From: Methanoregula sp.
GTDB lineage: Archaea; Halobacteriota; Methanomicrobia; Methanomicrobiales; Methanospirillaceae
DNA length: 64,000 nt
Reading direction: 5' to 3'
Assembly: GCA_003141335.1 (NCBI GenBank)
Contig: PLLR01000022.1
Location: forward strand, 13,244 to 77,243
How positions within the stretch are numbered: position 1 is the stretch's first letter; each line of letters begins with the position of its first letter. The notes below the pieces were generated by a model, which saw only the letters and a program-made list of their open reading frames with translations, made no database searches and had not been told where the DNA came from. The position numbers and the translations under genes are program-made. Positions 35,733 to 44,469 of this stretch are shown here, one piece after another.

Positions 35733-37676
35733 ATGATTGTTGAACTTTTCGTTCTCGCAATTATAATTCTTTTTGCCGGTACAATCTTTCCCCTCATAGC
35801 TGCATCGTTGGACCGGAGATCCGTACGGACGATCTCGCTCTCCTGTACAATCGTTGCATCCATTCTGCTGGGGAGTCTCTCTCTTATGGTCCTGCTTTCC
35901 GGTGAATCAGTGTTCTTTTCTCTCTACCAATCCCTCCCTGCATTTTCCCTCTCATTTGTTATCGACCGGCTCGCTTCATTTTTCCTGCTCATTATCGCAG
36001 TCGTATCGGCTTGTGTTGCCCTCTACTTCACTGAATACATTGAGCATATTGACGGGCAGTCCCGCAGGAACCTGCTCTGCAGCTGCACCAGTCTCTTCAT
36101 TCTCGCAATGGTGCTTGTCGTAGCCTCGGCAAACACGCTCTCATTTTTCCTGTTCTGGGAACTGATGGCTGCGAGTTCATTTTTCCTCGTCATGTACGAA
36201 TATTCGCAGTACGACACAAGAAAAGCCGGTATCTTTTATTTTATCATGACCCAGCTCTCTTCCCTTTTTGTCCTGCTGGGAATCATCGTTCTCTATGTAA
36301 TGACCGGTTCGTTTTCTTTTCTGCCTCTGACAACTGCATCAGCACCCCTTGTCACCGTTGCATTCCTCGCTCTTTTTGTAGGATTCTCCATCAAGGCGGG
36401 AATCATACCGTTCCACAAGTGGCTCCCGTATGCTCACCCGGCAAGTCCATCACCAATATCCGCTCTCATGTCAGGAGTGATGCTCAAGATCGCAGTATAT
36501 GGCCTTGTGCGTTTCCTGTTGGATGTTTTCACTCCGGATCTCTGGTGGGGTGTGCTGATTCTTGCCGCGGGTACTGCATCGGCGGTTCTCGGCATCATCT
36601 ACGCGTTAAAAGAGCATGACGTCAAGGGGATGCTCGCCTATTCGAGCATTGAGAATATCGGCATCATTTTTACTGGTATCGGTCTGTCAGTGATCTTTAC
36701 TGCCAGTAATCTACCCCTGCTCGCAACCCTCAGCCTGCTGGGTGCGCTCTTCCACTCCCTGAACCACGCCATGTTCAAGAGCCTGCTCTTCCTCACTGCA
36801 GGTTCCGTTGTGTCTGCCACCCATACGCGGAATATCGAATACATGGGAGGACTTGCCCCCCGGATGCCGGTTACCTCTGCGCTCTTCTTTGTTGGCGCAG
36901 TCTCGATAGCCGCATTACCCCCCCTGAACGGGTTTGCCAGCGAGTTCCTGATCTTCATCTCGTTCTTCTCCTCCGTTTCTGTTGTGGATCCGCTGTTTAA
37001 AGTGCTCCTTTTTTTCTGCCTTGCCCTGTTTGCCCTGACCAGTGCGCTATCAGCAGCATGCTTTGTCAAGGCGTTCGGATCGATTTTCCTTGCCCTGCCG
37101 CGTTCTCCTGAGAGCGCCGCTGCCCACGAAGTCCCCCGTGCAATGCTGATCGGGCCGGGTATCCTTGCGGCTACCTGCATTCTTTTGGGAGTATGCGCCC
37201 TCCAGATCTTTGCAATCGTTGGTCTTACCGTTCCCCTTCCGGATATGCTGCTTGTCAGCCTGCTGCTTCTTGGCATGGCTGTTCTCACGTATGCGATGTT
37301 GTATTTCATCGCTTCCCGGGAGGTGCGGGTGAGCGAAACATGGGGATGCGGGACGTTCTCCCAGCAGGCATCGGCAGAATACAGTGGTCACGGTTTCTCA
37401 GAACCTCTCGACATCATCTTCTCTGCGATCTACCGCACCCGGACAATAAATGAACGGACGTTCTTTGATCAAAAGAACTGCATCTTCAAGGGGGGTACCG
37501 GAGAGATACGTCTCTTAAAGGTATTTGAGGAATACCTCTACCGCCCCATAGCGCAGCAGTCCCTGAGTGTAGCTAAAGTTGTATCACGCTTCCAGAACGG
37601 GTGCCTTGACACCTATCTCCTCTATGTCTTTGTCACGGTCATTGCCCTGATCATTTTCCTCGGGTGGTTTGCATGA
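35733..37676 (+). CDS. HyfB/NuoL-like ion-pumping membrane subunit of an Ehr-type complex
   Basis: 647 residues with about 14-16 hydrophobic helices. The Mrp/NuoL-M-N motif is intact: IKAGIIPFHKWLPYAHPASPSPISALMSGVMLKIAVYG, with the lysines and histidines used in proton paths. It closely resembles HyfB of hydrogenase 4. It is first in a six-gene operon with start/stop overlaps, and the last residues end in a single helix (YVFVTVIALIIFLGWFA). The Shine-Dalgarno is gggagtga. Its role is H+ or Na+ movement; the driving reaction is in doubt (see findings). Confidence 0.88.
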   Translation: MIVELFVLAIIILFAGTIFPLIAASLDRRSVRTISLSCTIVASILLGSLSLMVLLSGESVFFSLYQSLPAFSLSFVIDRLASFFLLIIAVVSACVALYFTEYIEHIDGQSRRNLLCSCTSLFILAMVLVVASANTLSFFLFWELMAASSFFLVMYEYSQYDTRKAGIFYFIMTQLSSLFVLLGIIVLYVMTGSFSFLPLTTASAPLVTVAFLALFVGFSIKAGIIPFHKWLPYAHPASPSPISALMSGVMLKIAVYGLVRFLLDVFTPDLWWGVLILAAGTASAVLGIIYALKEHDVKGMLAYSSIENIGIIFTGIGLSVIFTASNLPLLATLSLLGALFHSLNHAMFKSLLFLTAGSVVSATHTRNIEYMGGLAPRMPVTSALFFVGAVSIAALPPLNGFASEFLIFISFFSSVSVVDPLFKVLLFFCLALFALTSALSAACFVKAFGSIFLALPRSPESAAAHEVPRAMLIGPGILAATCILLGVCALQIFAIVGLTVPLPDMLLVSLLLLGMAVLTYAMLYFIASREVRVSETWGCGTFSQQASAEYSGHGFSEPLDIIFSAIYRTRTINERTFFDQKNCIFKGGTGEIRLLKVFEEYLYRPIAQQSLSVAKVVSRFQNGCLDTYLLYVFVTVIALIIFLGWFA

Positions 37677-38614
37677 ACTTCGATTTTGTCCTGTACCTTG
37701 TGATCAATACGCTTGTTGTCATTGCAATTTCACCCCTCTTTGTCAGCCTGATAAAAAAAGTCAAAGCCGGGACACAGGGACGGCAGGGTCCATCAGTCTT
37801 CCAGACATACTTTACGCTGATAAAACTGTTAAAAAAAGAGGTCATCTACTCTCCTAACTCCTCGCGGATCATGCGGGTCACTCCCCTTGTCACGATGGCA
37901 GCTATCCTTGTTGCCGCTCTCTTTGTCCCGCTGGTCTTTGTACCCGAACCCATCGGGGGTATCGGCAACATCATCCTCTTTCTGTACCTGCTTGCGCTGG
38001 CCCGGTTTTTTATGGCGCTCGCCGGTCTTGATGCCGGCAGTTCCTTTGGAGGTATGGGCAGTTCGCGGGAGATGAGCATCTCGGCGATCATCGAGCCCAC
38101 GACCATTATCGTTTTTGCTGCGCTTGCATTCGTCTTTAAGACACTCAATATCTTTGACATGTTTGCCCTCACAGCAGCAACCGGATCACCTGCTACCCCG
38201 ACACTGATTCTGATCGGCATCTCGCTGTTTATCATTCTCATAGTAGAGACCTCGCGGATACCGGTCGATAACCCTGAGACACATCTCGAACTGACCATGA
38301 TCCACGAGGGGATGATCCTCGAACAATCCGGCAGGAACTTTGCCCTCATGGAGCTTTCCGCTGCTGTCAAGATGACCGTACTTATGGCGCTTCTCATCAA
38401 CCTGATCGTCCCCTTGGGGCTTACGACTTCCCTCACCTTTGCAGGGATTCTCATCGCTGTGATCGTATTCATGGTGAAAGGTTCGATCCTTGCCGGAATA
38501 ATCGGGCTCTTCGAATCATCAATGGCAAAGAAACGGTTTTTCCAGCTCCCCAGTCTCTTTGCCATGGCGTTCTTCTTCTCAACCCTTGTCATCATCATCG
38601 AGGTGTTCTCATGA
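37673..38614 (+). CDS. HyfC/NuoH-like membrane subunit of the Ehr-type complex
   Basis: 313 residues, about eight helices. The NuoH-family acidic loop SSREMSISAIIEPTTI and the segment ETSRIPVDNPETHLELTMIHEGMILEQSGRNFALMELSAAVK are conserved. This subunit links the soluble arm to the membrane arm in complex I relatives. The ATG at 37673 overlaps the previous stop (ATGA) and has gggtgg upstream; the track start at 37664 is less likely. Confidence 0.9.
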   Translation: MNFDFVLYLVINTLVVIAISPLFVSLIKKVKAGTQGRQGPSVFQTYFTLIKLLKKEVIYSPNSSRIMRVTPLVTMAAILVAALFVPLVFVPEPIGGIGNIILFLYLLALARFFMALAGLDAGSSFGGMGSSREMSISAIIEPTTIIVFAALAFVFKTLNIFDMFALTAATGSPATPTLILIGISLFIILIVETSRIPVDNPETHLELTMIHEGMILEQSGRNFALMELSAAVKMTVLMALLINLIVPLGLTTSLTFAGILIAVIVFMVKGSILAGIIGLFESSMAKKRFFQLPSLFAMAFFFSTLVIIIEVFS

Positions 38615-39303
38615 TCGAGACGGCAATAGTTGTTGCGATCATCAGAATCCTGTTTGTCTGCATCATCATTACTGCAGCCTACATCATCTCAACACGCAAC
38701 CTGCTCTCCGTGGTGTCAGTCTATGCCCTCCAGAGTCTCACTCTTGTCTGCATCGCCCTTGCGCTCTATTCGCTTGAGGGATCCATCGTTCTTCTGGCGA
38801 TCGCGGTGGTTACGTTTATCAGTAAGGTAATAATCATCCCGTATTTCATCGCAACCATCCAGGAAAAGATCCGGATCAAGCGGGACATCGAGTTCCATTA
38901 CTTAAATCCCACCACATCGTTGCTCATCTCCATGGCACTGATGCTGGTCATCTACATGGCACTCGCAAGAATTGTACAGGGAACACCGGCACGGGAGAAC
39001 CTCTTCTTCTTTGGCGCCGTGCTGGGGATATCCCTGATGCTGATGGGCATGATGGTGACGTTCAGCCGGAAGCGGGCGATCACAAAAGTACTGGGGTTCC
39101 TCTCTATGGAAAACGGGGTGCTCCTCTTTGGTATGTTTGTCACCGAACTCCCGTTCATCATCGAGTTTTTGATCATCATCGACCTTATCATCCTCGTTAT
39201 CCTGACGACCATATTATCTGTCGGTATTGACTCAACACTTGAGGATTACCACAAACGTCTCCACCGCTTCCATCTCCTTGAAGAGTCTGAGGAGGTTTCA
39301 TGA
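38611..39303 (+). CDS. HyfE-like (NuoK-related) membrane subunit of the Ehr-type complex
   Basis: 230 residues, about six hydrophobic helices (RILFVCIIITAAYIIST; LVCIALALYSLEGSIVLLAIAVVTFISKVIIIPYFIATI). The second half FLSMENGVLLFGMFVTELPFIIEFLIIIDLIILVILTTIL is the HyfE/NuoK-type motif with membrane-buried Glu residues. ATGA overlaps join it to both neighbours. Confidence 0.87.
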   Translation: MIETAIVVAIIRILFVCIIITAAYIISTRNLLSVVSVYALQSLTLVCIALALYSLEGSIVLLAIAVVTFISKVIIIPYFIATIQEKIRIKRDIEFHYLNPTTSLLISMALMLVIYMALARIVQGTPARENLFFFGAVLGISLMLMGMMVTFSRKRAITKVLGFLSMENGVLLFGMFVTELPFIIEFLIIIDLIILVILTTILSVGIDSTLEDYHKRLHRFHLLEESEEVS

Positions 39304-40781
39304 TCCTGATCGCATTTGTGCTGGTATCCGTGCTCTCGCTTGTCATCATCGCAGCCACCCGGAGCCACCGGCAGATGAACACCGTCTGTATCACGCAGGC
39401 ACTGATCTTTGCCGCGCTTGCTGCCTATGTCGTTATATTCCAGCAGGTACCGGTTGTTTCGTTTCTTGTCGGCAGCCAGTACTTCTTTATCGATCACCTC
39501 GGTCTTTTTGAGGTGCTCATCGCCACGGTCATTTTTGCCTGTGCTGCGATCTACGCCCGCGGATATGTCGAAGGACTCCTTGAGAGCGGAGAACTGGAGA
39601 AAGGCAGTCTCAAGCTCTTCTATGCGGCATGGGCCCTGCTCCTTCTGGTAATTGTCCTTGCGTTCTTCTCTGATAATCTCGCACTCTTCTGGATCTTTGC
39701 CGAACTGACCACAATCATCTCTGCGATGCTCATCGCCATTCTGGCAGCCCGTGAGAACATCGATGCAGCGATCAAGTATATTTTCGTAGCGTCAGTCTCC
39801 ATGCTCTTTGCCTTTGTCGGGTTCATTTTTCTCTTCGAGATATCACGGGTCAGTCTTGGCGCAGGCACCCTGAACTGGACGGTGCTCATGCAGCATGCCA
39901 CTGCTTTTCCCCCGGGTATGATGATCGCTTCCTTTGTGCTCGTCTTTGTCGGGTTTGCTGCAAAGTCCGGGATCTTCCCGTTCCATACCTGGCTACCGGA
40001 AGCCCATGCCAAAGCCCCGTCGGCAGTTAGTGCCATTCTCTCGGGTGTCCTGTTGAATGTGGGTATCTACGGGATCATCCGCGTGTATGCGATTGTGCGC
40101 CAGACAACAGCCGTTGCTACCATTGCACCGATGCTTTCGGTGTTTGGAATCCTCACGATTAGCATTGCCGCCCTCTCCATGCTTCCCCAGAAAAACTTAA
40201 AAAAACTGGTGGCATTCTCCAGTGTGGAGAATATGGGGATTATGCTTGTCGGTCTTGCCATCTCCACGCCTATTGCGCTGTTCTGGGTGCTCTTCCATAT
40301 CATGGCGCATTCCTTCACAAAGGCATCACTGTTCTTCTCATCAGGCATCCTGCACCGGCAGTACCGGAGCCGGTTCTCGAGTGATGCAGCAGATGAGATA
40401 CGGGATGTATTCCGGCTCCAGCCGCTTGCAGCGTGGGGAATTATTCTCGGCGGTCTTGCGATCATCGGTATGCCCCCGTTTCCCATCTTCTTCTCTGAAT
40501 TCTTCATTCTGATGCAGCTGGGTGCAGTCTCCTTATGGGTGCTTGGCGTGATGCTCATCCTGCTGTTCATTGCTGCCGGGGGACTGGGATACTTTGTGCT
40601 TACGACATTTACGCAGGTATCTGAACCTAAAACATCATCAGATATTGAACCGTACCGGACACCTGCCAGCATGAAGGTCCCCACCATCTTCCTGCTGGTG
40701 CTCCTCCTCGTTGTCGGGATCTTTCTTCCCACAAGTGGCATGGAGTTCCTCAACCAGATTGTAACGGAGCTGAAATTCTGA
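39300..40781 (+). CDS. HyfF/NuoN-like ion-pumping membrane subunit of the Ehr-type complex
   Basis: 493 residues, about 13-14 helices. The antiporter motif is intact: AKSGIFPFHTWLPEAHAKAPSAVSAILSGVLLNVGIYGIIR. ALFWIFAELTTIISAMLIAI holds the buried Glu, and LVAFSSVENMGIM is the next block. It is the second antiporter-like pump of the operon. It overlaps both neighbours by 1-4 bp. Confidence 0.9.
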   Translation: MILIAFVLVSVLSLVIIAATRSHRQMNTVCITQALIFAALAAYVVIFQQVPVVSFLVGSQYFFIDHLGLFEVLIATVIFACAAIYARGYVEGLLESGELEKGSLKLFYAAWALLLLVIVLAFFSDNLALFWIFAELTTIISAMLIAILAARENIDAAIKYIFVASVSMLFAFVGFIFLFEISRVSLGAGTLNWTVLMQHATAFPPGMMIASFVLVFVGFAAKSGIFPFHTWLPEAHAKAPSAVSAILSGVLLNVGIYGIIRVYAIVRQTTAVATIAPMLSVFGILTISIAALSMLPQKNLKKLVAFSSVENMGIMLVGLAISTPIALFWVLFHIMAHSFTKASLFFSSGILHRQYRSRFSSDAADEIRDVFRLQPLAAWGIILGGLAIIGMPPFPIFFSEFFILMQLGAVSLWVLGVMLILLFIAAGGLGYFVLTTFTQVSEPKTSSDIEPYRTPASMKVPTIFLLVLLLVVGIFLPTSGMEFLNQIVTELKF

Positions 40782-42361
40782 TGATTGCTGATAAGGATAT
40801 CGGGATCAGGGCGGTACAGGAATTTCTTGGAGATGATGCCCTGCCAGACCGGATCAGTTCCGGATCCAATAATGAACATTACGTGCTTCTCGAAGAGCCG
40901 GAATTCGAAATGGCTGTATCTCATCTTGCTGCAAACAAGTTTGTTCTGATAAGCCTCTTCTGCTGCGAAGGCTTCTTTAAGAATGCTGCGCACACGCTCT
41001 TTTATGTGTTTGAACGGAGGACAAGCATTCTGGTGCTTGTTCGGGGTGTCAACGGACGAGCAACGTCAATAGCCAGCATCTATCCCTCTGCTTCGTGGTT
41101 CGAACGGGAATGCCGTGACGGGTTCGGCGTTGAATTTGAGGGGGCATTCGATACCCGCAGGCTCTTCCTGCACGAGACGTATCCTGATGGTTTCCACCCG
41201 CTCAAAAAAGCGTTCAGGAACGCACCGATCGTCACGAAGGAGACCGTTGACCCTGTTGACGAATACCCGTTCCGGGAAGTGAGTGGTGAGGGGGTGTACC
41301 AGGTACCGGTTGGCCCGGTGCATGCAGGGATTATCGAGCCCGGTCATTTCAGGTTCAGCGTGATTGGAGAGACGATCTTCAATCTTGAGGTTCGGATGTT
41401 TTACAAGCACCGGGGCATCGAGAAGCTTGCGGAGGGCAAATCCCCGCGGGATTGCATCAGGATTGCCGAAGCGGTGAGCGGTGATGAATCGGTGGCAAAT
41501 GCAACTGCATTCTGCATGGCCGTGGAGCATATCTCACAGATACAGGTTCCAGAACGGGCATGGTACCTGCGGACGATCCTCCTTGAGCTGGAACGTATCT
41601 GCTCACACCTCGGGGATCAGGCGGGGATGCTTGTTGATGTAGCGTTCCCGCTGGGTGCCAACCAGTTCTCGGTGCTGCGCGAGGAATGTTTCCGCGAGAG
41701 TGACCGTTTGACCAGCTCAAGATTCCTGCGGGAGATGATCTGCATTGGCGGGCTGAGCCGTGACGTTTCCAGAACACAGCTCGATGAGCTCACCTCATTT
41801 GTACATCAGATGCGGAAACGGTACAAGATCGGGCTGAAGATTGTGCTCTCGACCGCTTCGGTGATAGACCGGTTCGCCCCGACCGGTGTGATCCGCCATG
41901 CACTGCTGCGACCGCTCAATATCACCGGTCCGGCAGCGCGTGCATCTGGCGGGAAGGTTGATGTCCGGCTAAACCACCCGTACGGCATCTATGACCAGTT
42001 TGTTCCAAAGCCGCAACGGCTCCGGGATGGGGATGTACTCTCCCGGTTTACGATCAAAGCATCGGAGATCATAGACTCGCTCGATCTGATCGAACGTCTG
42101 ATCGCAACAATTCCAGAGGGAGATGTCAGATCAGATGCCCCGATCCGCGACGGATACACGCTTGCGCTGATCGAATCTGCACGGGGACAGAATCTCTGCT
42201 GGGTCTGGATCAAGGATGGTGCAATTGAGCGATATAAGGTCCGGACCGCATCGTTCGGTAACTGGTTGGCGATCGAGCATGCGGTGCAGGGCAACATTGT
42301 CCCGGATTTCCCGGTGATCAACAAGAGCCTGAACCTGTCATATGCGGGGACAGACCTGTGA
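40781..42361 (+). CDS. HyfG-like large subunit (NuoC-NuoD fusion) lacking both nickel-binding motifs
   Basis: 526 residues. Residues 1-150 are NuoC-like (SIYPSASWFERECRDGFGVEFEG) and residues 165-526 are NuoD/hydrogenase large-subunit-like (FNLEVRMFYKHRGIEKLAEGKS; LLELERICSHLGDQAGM). In a [NiFe] hydrogenase the first Ni motif here would be CGxC; this protein has SGDE (residues 233-236). The second motif at the C-terminus (DPCxxC) is replaced by NKSLNLSYAGTDL. No Ni-Fe centre can form in the usual way. Similar proteins without Ni ligands are known as energy-converting-hydrogenase-related (Ehr) subunits. Confidence 0.9.
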   Translation: MIADKDIGIRAVQEFLGDDALPDRISSGSNNEHYVLLEEPEFEMAVSHLAANKFVLISLFCCEGFFKNAAHTLFYVFERRTSILVLVRGVNGRATSIASIYPSASWFERECRDGFGVEFEGAFDTRRLFLHETYPDGFHPLKKAFRNAPIVTKETVDPVDEYPFREVSGEGVYQVPVGPVHAGIIEPGHFRFSVIGETIFNLEVRMFYKHRGIEKLAEGKSPRDCIRIAEAVSGDESVANATAFCMAVEHISQIQVPERAWYLRTILLELERICSHLGDQAGMLVDVAFPLGANQFSVLREECFRESDRLTSSRFLREMICIGGLSRDVSRTQLDELTSFVHQMRKRYKIGLKIVLSTASVIDRFAPTGVIRHALLRPLNITGPAARASGGKVDVRLNHPYGIYDQFVPKPQRLRDGDVLSRFTIKASEIIDSLDLIERLIATIPEGDVRSDAPIRDGYTLALIESARGQNLCWVWIKDGAIERYKVRTASFGNWLAIEHAVQGNIVPDFPVINKSLNLSYAGTDL

Positions 42362-42373
42362 GGTGAGATGAGA

Positions 42374-42892
42374 ATGGTGAACGCATTAACCTGCCTGCTG
42401 AAAAAGAAAGTGACCGAAGAGAAGCCTGCGACGGATGAAGAGGTTGAGGTAATAGGGCGCGAGATGAAAACGGCCATCGATGCGGTGTTTGGCCAGAGTC
42501 TTGCGATCCGCGAGCTGGATACCGGCAGCGACAATGCCGCTGAGATCGAGATCAACAATCTCAACAATCCGTTTTACGATGTGGAACGTTTCGGCATCAC
42601 CTTCGTCGCATCACCCCGTCATGCAGATGTGCTGATGGTGACCGGTGCGGTGACGCATAACATGGCGATCGCAGCAAGGAAGACGTACGATGCGATGCCC
42701 TCACCTAAATTCGTGGTTGCGGTTGGCGATGATGCCTGTGATGGCGGGATCTTTTCGGGAACCTACGCGGTGCTCGGTGGAGCGGATAAGATCTTTCCGG
42801 TCGACCTGAAGATTCCGGGTAATCCTCCGACGCCTACACAGATTCTTACCGGACTTCTTGCCCTGATGAGGATGGCTGGTAAGAAACGGTAG
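42374..42892 (+). CDS. HyfI/NuoB-like small subunit with all four cluster ligands replaced
   Basis: 172 residues. NPFYDVERFGITFVASPRHADVLMVTGAVTHNM is unmistakably hydrogenase-4 small-subunit/NuoB. The four Cys of the proximal [4Fe-4S] cluster are gone. GSCNGCEIEI has become GSDNAAEIEI, GDCAxxGG has become GDDACDGG, and IPGCPP has become IPGNPP. One Cys remains beside the third site. The fold motifs are kept, so the protein is not simply decaying. The start at 42374 is preferred over 42368 because aggtga lies 7 nt before it. Confidence 0.88.
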   Translation: MVNALTCLLKKKVTEEKPATDEEVEVIGREMKTAIDAVFGQSLAIRELDTGSDNAAEIEINNLNNPFYDVERFGITFVASPRHADVLMVTGAVTHNMAIAARKTYDAMPSPKFVVAVGDDACDGGIFSGTYAVLGGADKIFPVDLKIPGNPPTPTQILTGLLALMRMAGKKR

Positions 42893-43082
42893 ACAGGTCA
42901 AGTGGTTGTACCTGTCCTATAAAAAGGGGACAATTTATACTTCAAAGAAAATAGCACTTCCTGCATGAAAGCGGTACAAAAAGGGGGAGGCTCATAGGCT
43001 TCATCCGGTTTTTAAAAACACACACAAATCAAAGATTTAACCATAAAGACCCTATAGAGAAATTAATTACAGGCTGCTGGTC

Positions 43083-44399
43083 ATGGACGATATCTATCTC
43101 ATTGAGATCCGCCTCTCCCGGACAAAATGGCGGATCAGGGAGACCATTTCTTATATCGGGCGGTTATTCTCCCTTGAACCGTACCTGGAACGGCATCCGC
43201 ATGTCACGTTGTTTGGGCCCCTGACCCTGAATGAAGGTGTCAGCCCCCGTCAGCTCCTGGACGCCATCGGACGGGTGGCAGCCGGGTATGATCCCATCCC
43301 GTTTACCATTGACGGCTGGGAAACGCGGGAGGGAATGCACGGTAGTGTGATTGTATTCCCGGTCAGACCCTCAGAATCCTTAAAAAAACTCACATCTTCG
43401 ATCGCAGATGTACTGTCTCCCCTCGTGCACAGCCACAATATATGGGATTCCCAACCTGCCAGCAAATGGTTTCACGTGACGGTGGCAAATCATCTCAATC
43501 CCACCATTGCATTATCAGTTTTTTCCGTGCTCACGGGATACGAGCAGGAAATGCAGGAACAGGGTATGTCATCCCCCGGTATCCTTTCCCTGGTGGCAAG
43601 CCTGATAAAACGTTTGCTCAACCGAGGAAAAGGGCACGTAGTCCGGCCGGTCACCCTGGATGAAACAGGACTCAGAATTACGGTAATGCAGGGGGAAGTA
43701 ATCCTCGCTGAATATGATCTCCTGGAGAAACGGTGGATCACGGGTGATCACCGTCATACCAATAAATCCTGGCAAAAAACACTCGCACTCTTCCGCCAGC
43801 AATCGGGATTTGAACGACTGGATCCCCTTTCATCACATCCTGATGATATCTTCCTGATTGCTGACCTGCATCTCGGCCATGCGAATATCATCCGCTACTG
43901 TTCACGTCCGTTCCTCGTTTCCGATGTCCGGGAAATGGATCATGTACTGATAAAAAACTGGAACTATACAATTTCTCCCGTGAACCGTGTATATTACCTG
44001 GGAGATTTACGGTATGGAAAAGATGCATTGTCCGCCCTGCAGTACAGGAAAAAACTCAAAGGCTGCATCACCTTTATTGAAGGGAATCACGATGATCCTG
44101 AACCGGGGGCAGTTCCCTGTGCAACCCTTGAATACCGGGGTTTTAAGTTCCTGCTGGTTCACGATCCGGCCACTGCCCCGGAAGAATTTGATGGCTGGAT
44201 AATCCATGGTCACCATCACAACAATGATCTCCGCCACTACCCGTTCATCGATTTTGAGCATCGGAGGATTAACGTGAGTGCAGAAGTGATCGGGTACATT
44301 CCGGTAAATCTGATCCATATCTGTACACTCATAAATGAACACATGTCCAGCGGAGACATGACACCCATTCTTCTGAACTATCCCTATGTAGCAGAATGA
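43083..44399 (+). CDS. Fusion of a 2H (2'-5' RNA ligase-like) phosphoesterase and a calcineurin-type phosphoesterase
   Basis: 438 residues. Residues 1-145 carry the two HxT motifs of the 2H family, HPHVTLFGPL and WFHVTVANH. Residues 250-438 are a metallophosphoesterase of the COG4186 kind: IADLHLGHANIIRYCSRPF, YYLGDLRYG, FIEGNHDD, LLVHDP and IHGHHHNND supply the two-metal site. A middle part (150-250) with RITVMQGEVILAEYDLLEKRW looks like a small beta domain. 2H enzymes open or form 2',3'-cyclic or 2'-5' linkages. Joined to a metal phosphatase, the protein could process RNA ends or a cyclic nucleotide in two steps. Confidence 0.82.
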   Translation: MDDIYLIEIRLSRTKWRIRETISYIGRLFSLEPYLERHPHVTLFGPLTLNEGVSPRQLLDAIGRVAAGYDPIPFTIDGWETREGMHGSVIVFPVRPSESLKKLTSSIADVLSPLVHSHNIWDSQPASKWFHVTVANHLNPTIALSVFSVLTGYEQEMQEQGMSSPGILSLVASLIKRLLNRGKGHVVRPVTLDETGLRITVMQGEVILAEYDLLEKRWITGDHRHTNKSWQKTLALFRQQSGFERLDPLSSHPDDIFLIADLHLGHANIIRYCSRPFLVSDVREMDHVLIKNWNYTISPVNRVYYLGDLRYGKDALSALQYRKKLKGCITFIEGNHDDPEPGAVPCATLEYRGFKFLLVHDPATAPEEFDGWIIHGHHHNNDLRHYPFIDFEHRRINVSAEVIGYIPVNLIHICTLINEHMSSGDMTPILLNYPYVAE

Positions 44400-44433
44400 A
44401 GGGTCTATTTACGCCTTTTTTCTCGCTTCACAA

Positions 44434-44442
44434 CCTATATAC
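44434..44442 (+). promoter_or_regulatory. TATA-like box suggesting a leaderless message
   Basis: cctatatac is centred 32 bp before the GTG at 44470, with no Shine-Dalgarno between. This places the start site within a few bases of the start codon. Confidence 0.4.
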
Positions 44443-44469
44443 GAACTGAGTGTATAATTCCACGATAGA

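Noticed and set aside
35733-42892. Reading the operon as an ordinary formate hydrogenlyase or group 4 hydrogenase
   Set aside because: Both Ni-binding motifs and all small-subunit cluster ligands are missing, and no Fe-S or formate-oxidising subunit is in the operon.
42892-42916. gacaggt...acctgtc hairpin at the end of the Hyf-like operon as a terminator
   Set aside because: The stem overlaps the stop codon and no T-run follows; too weak to call.
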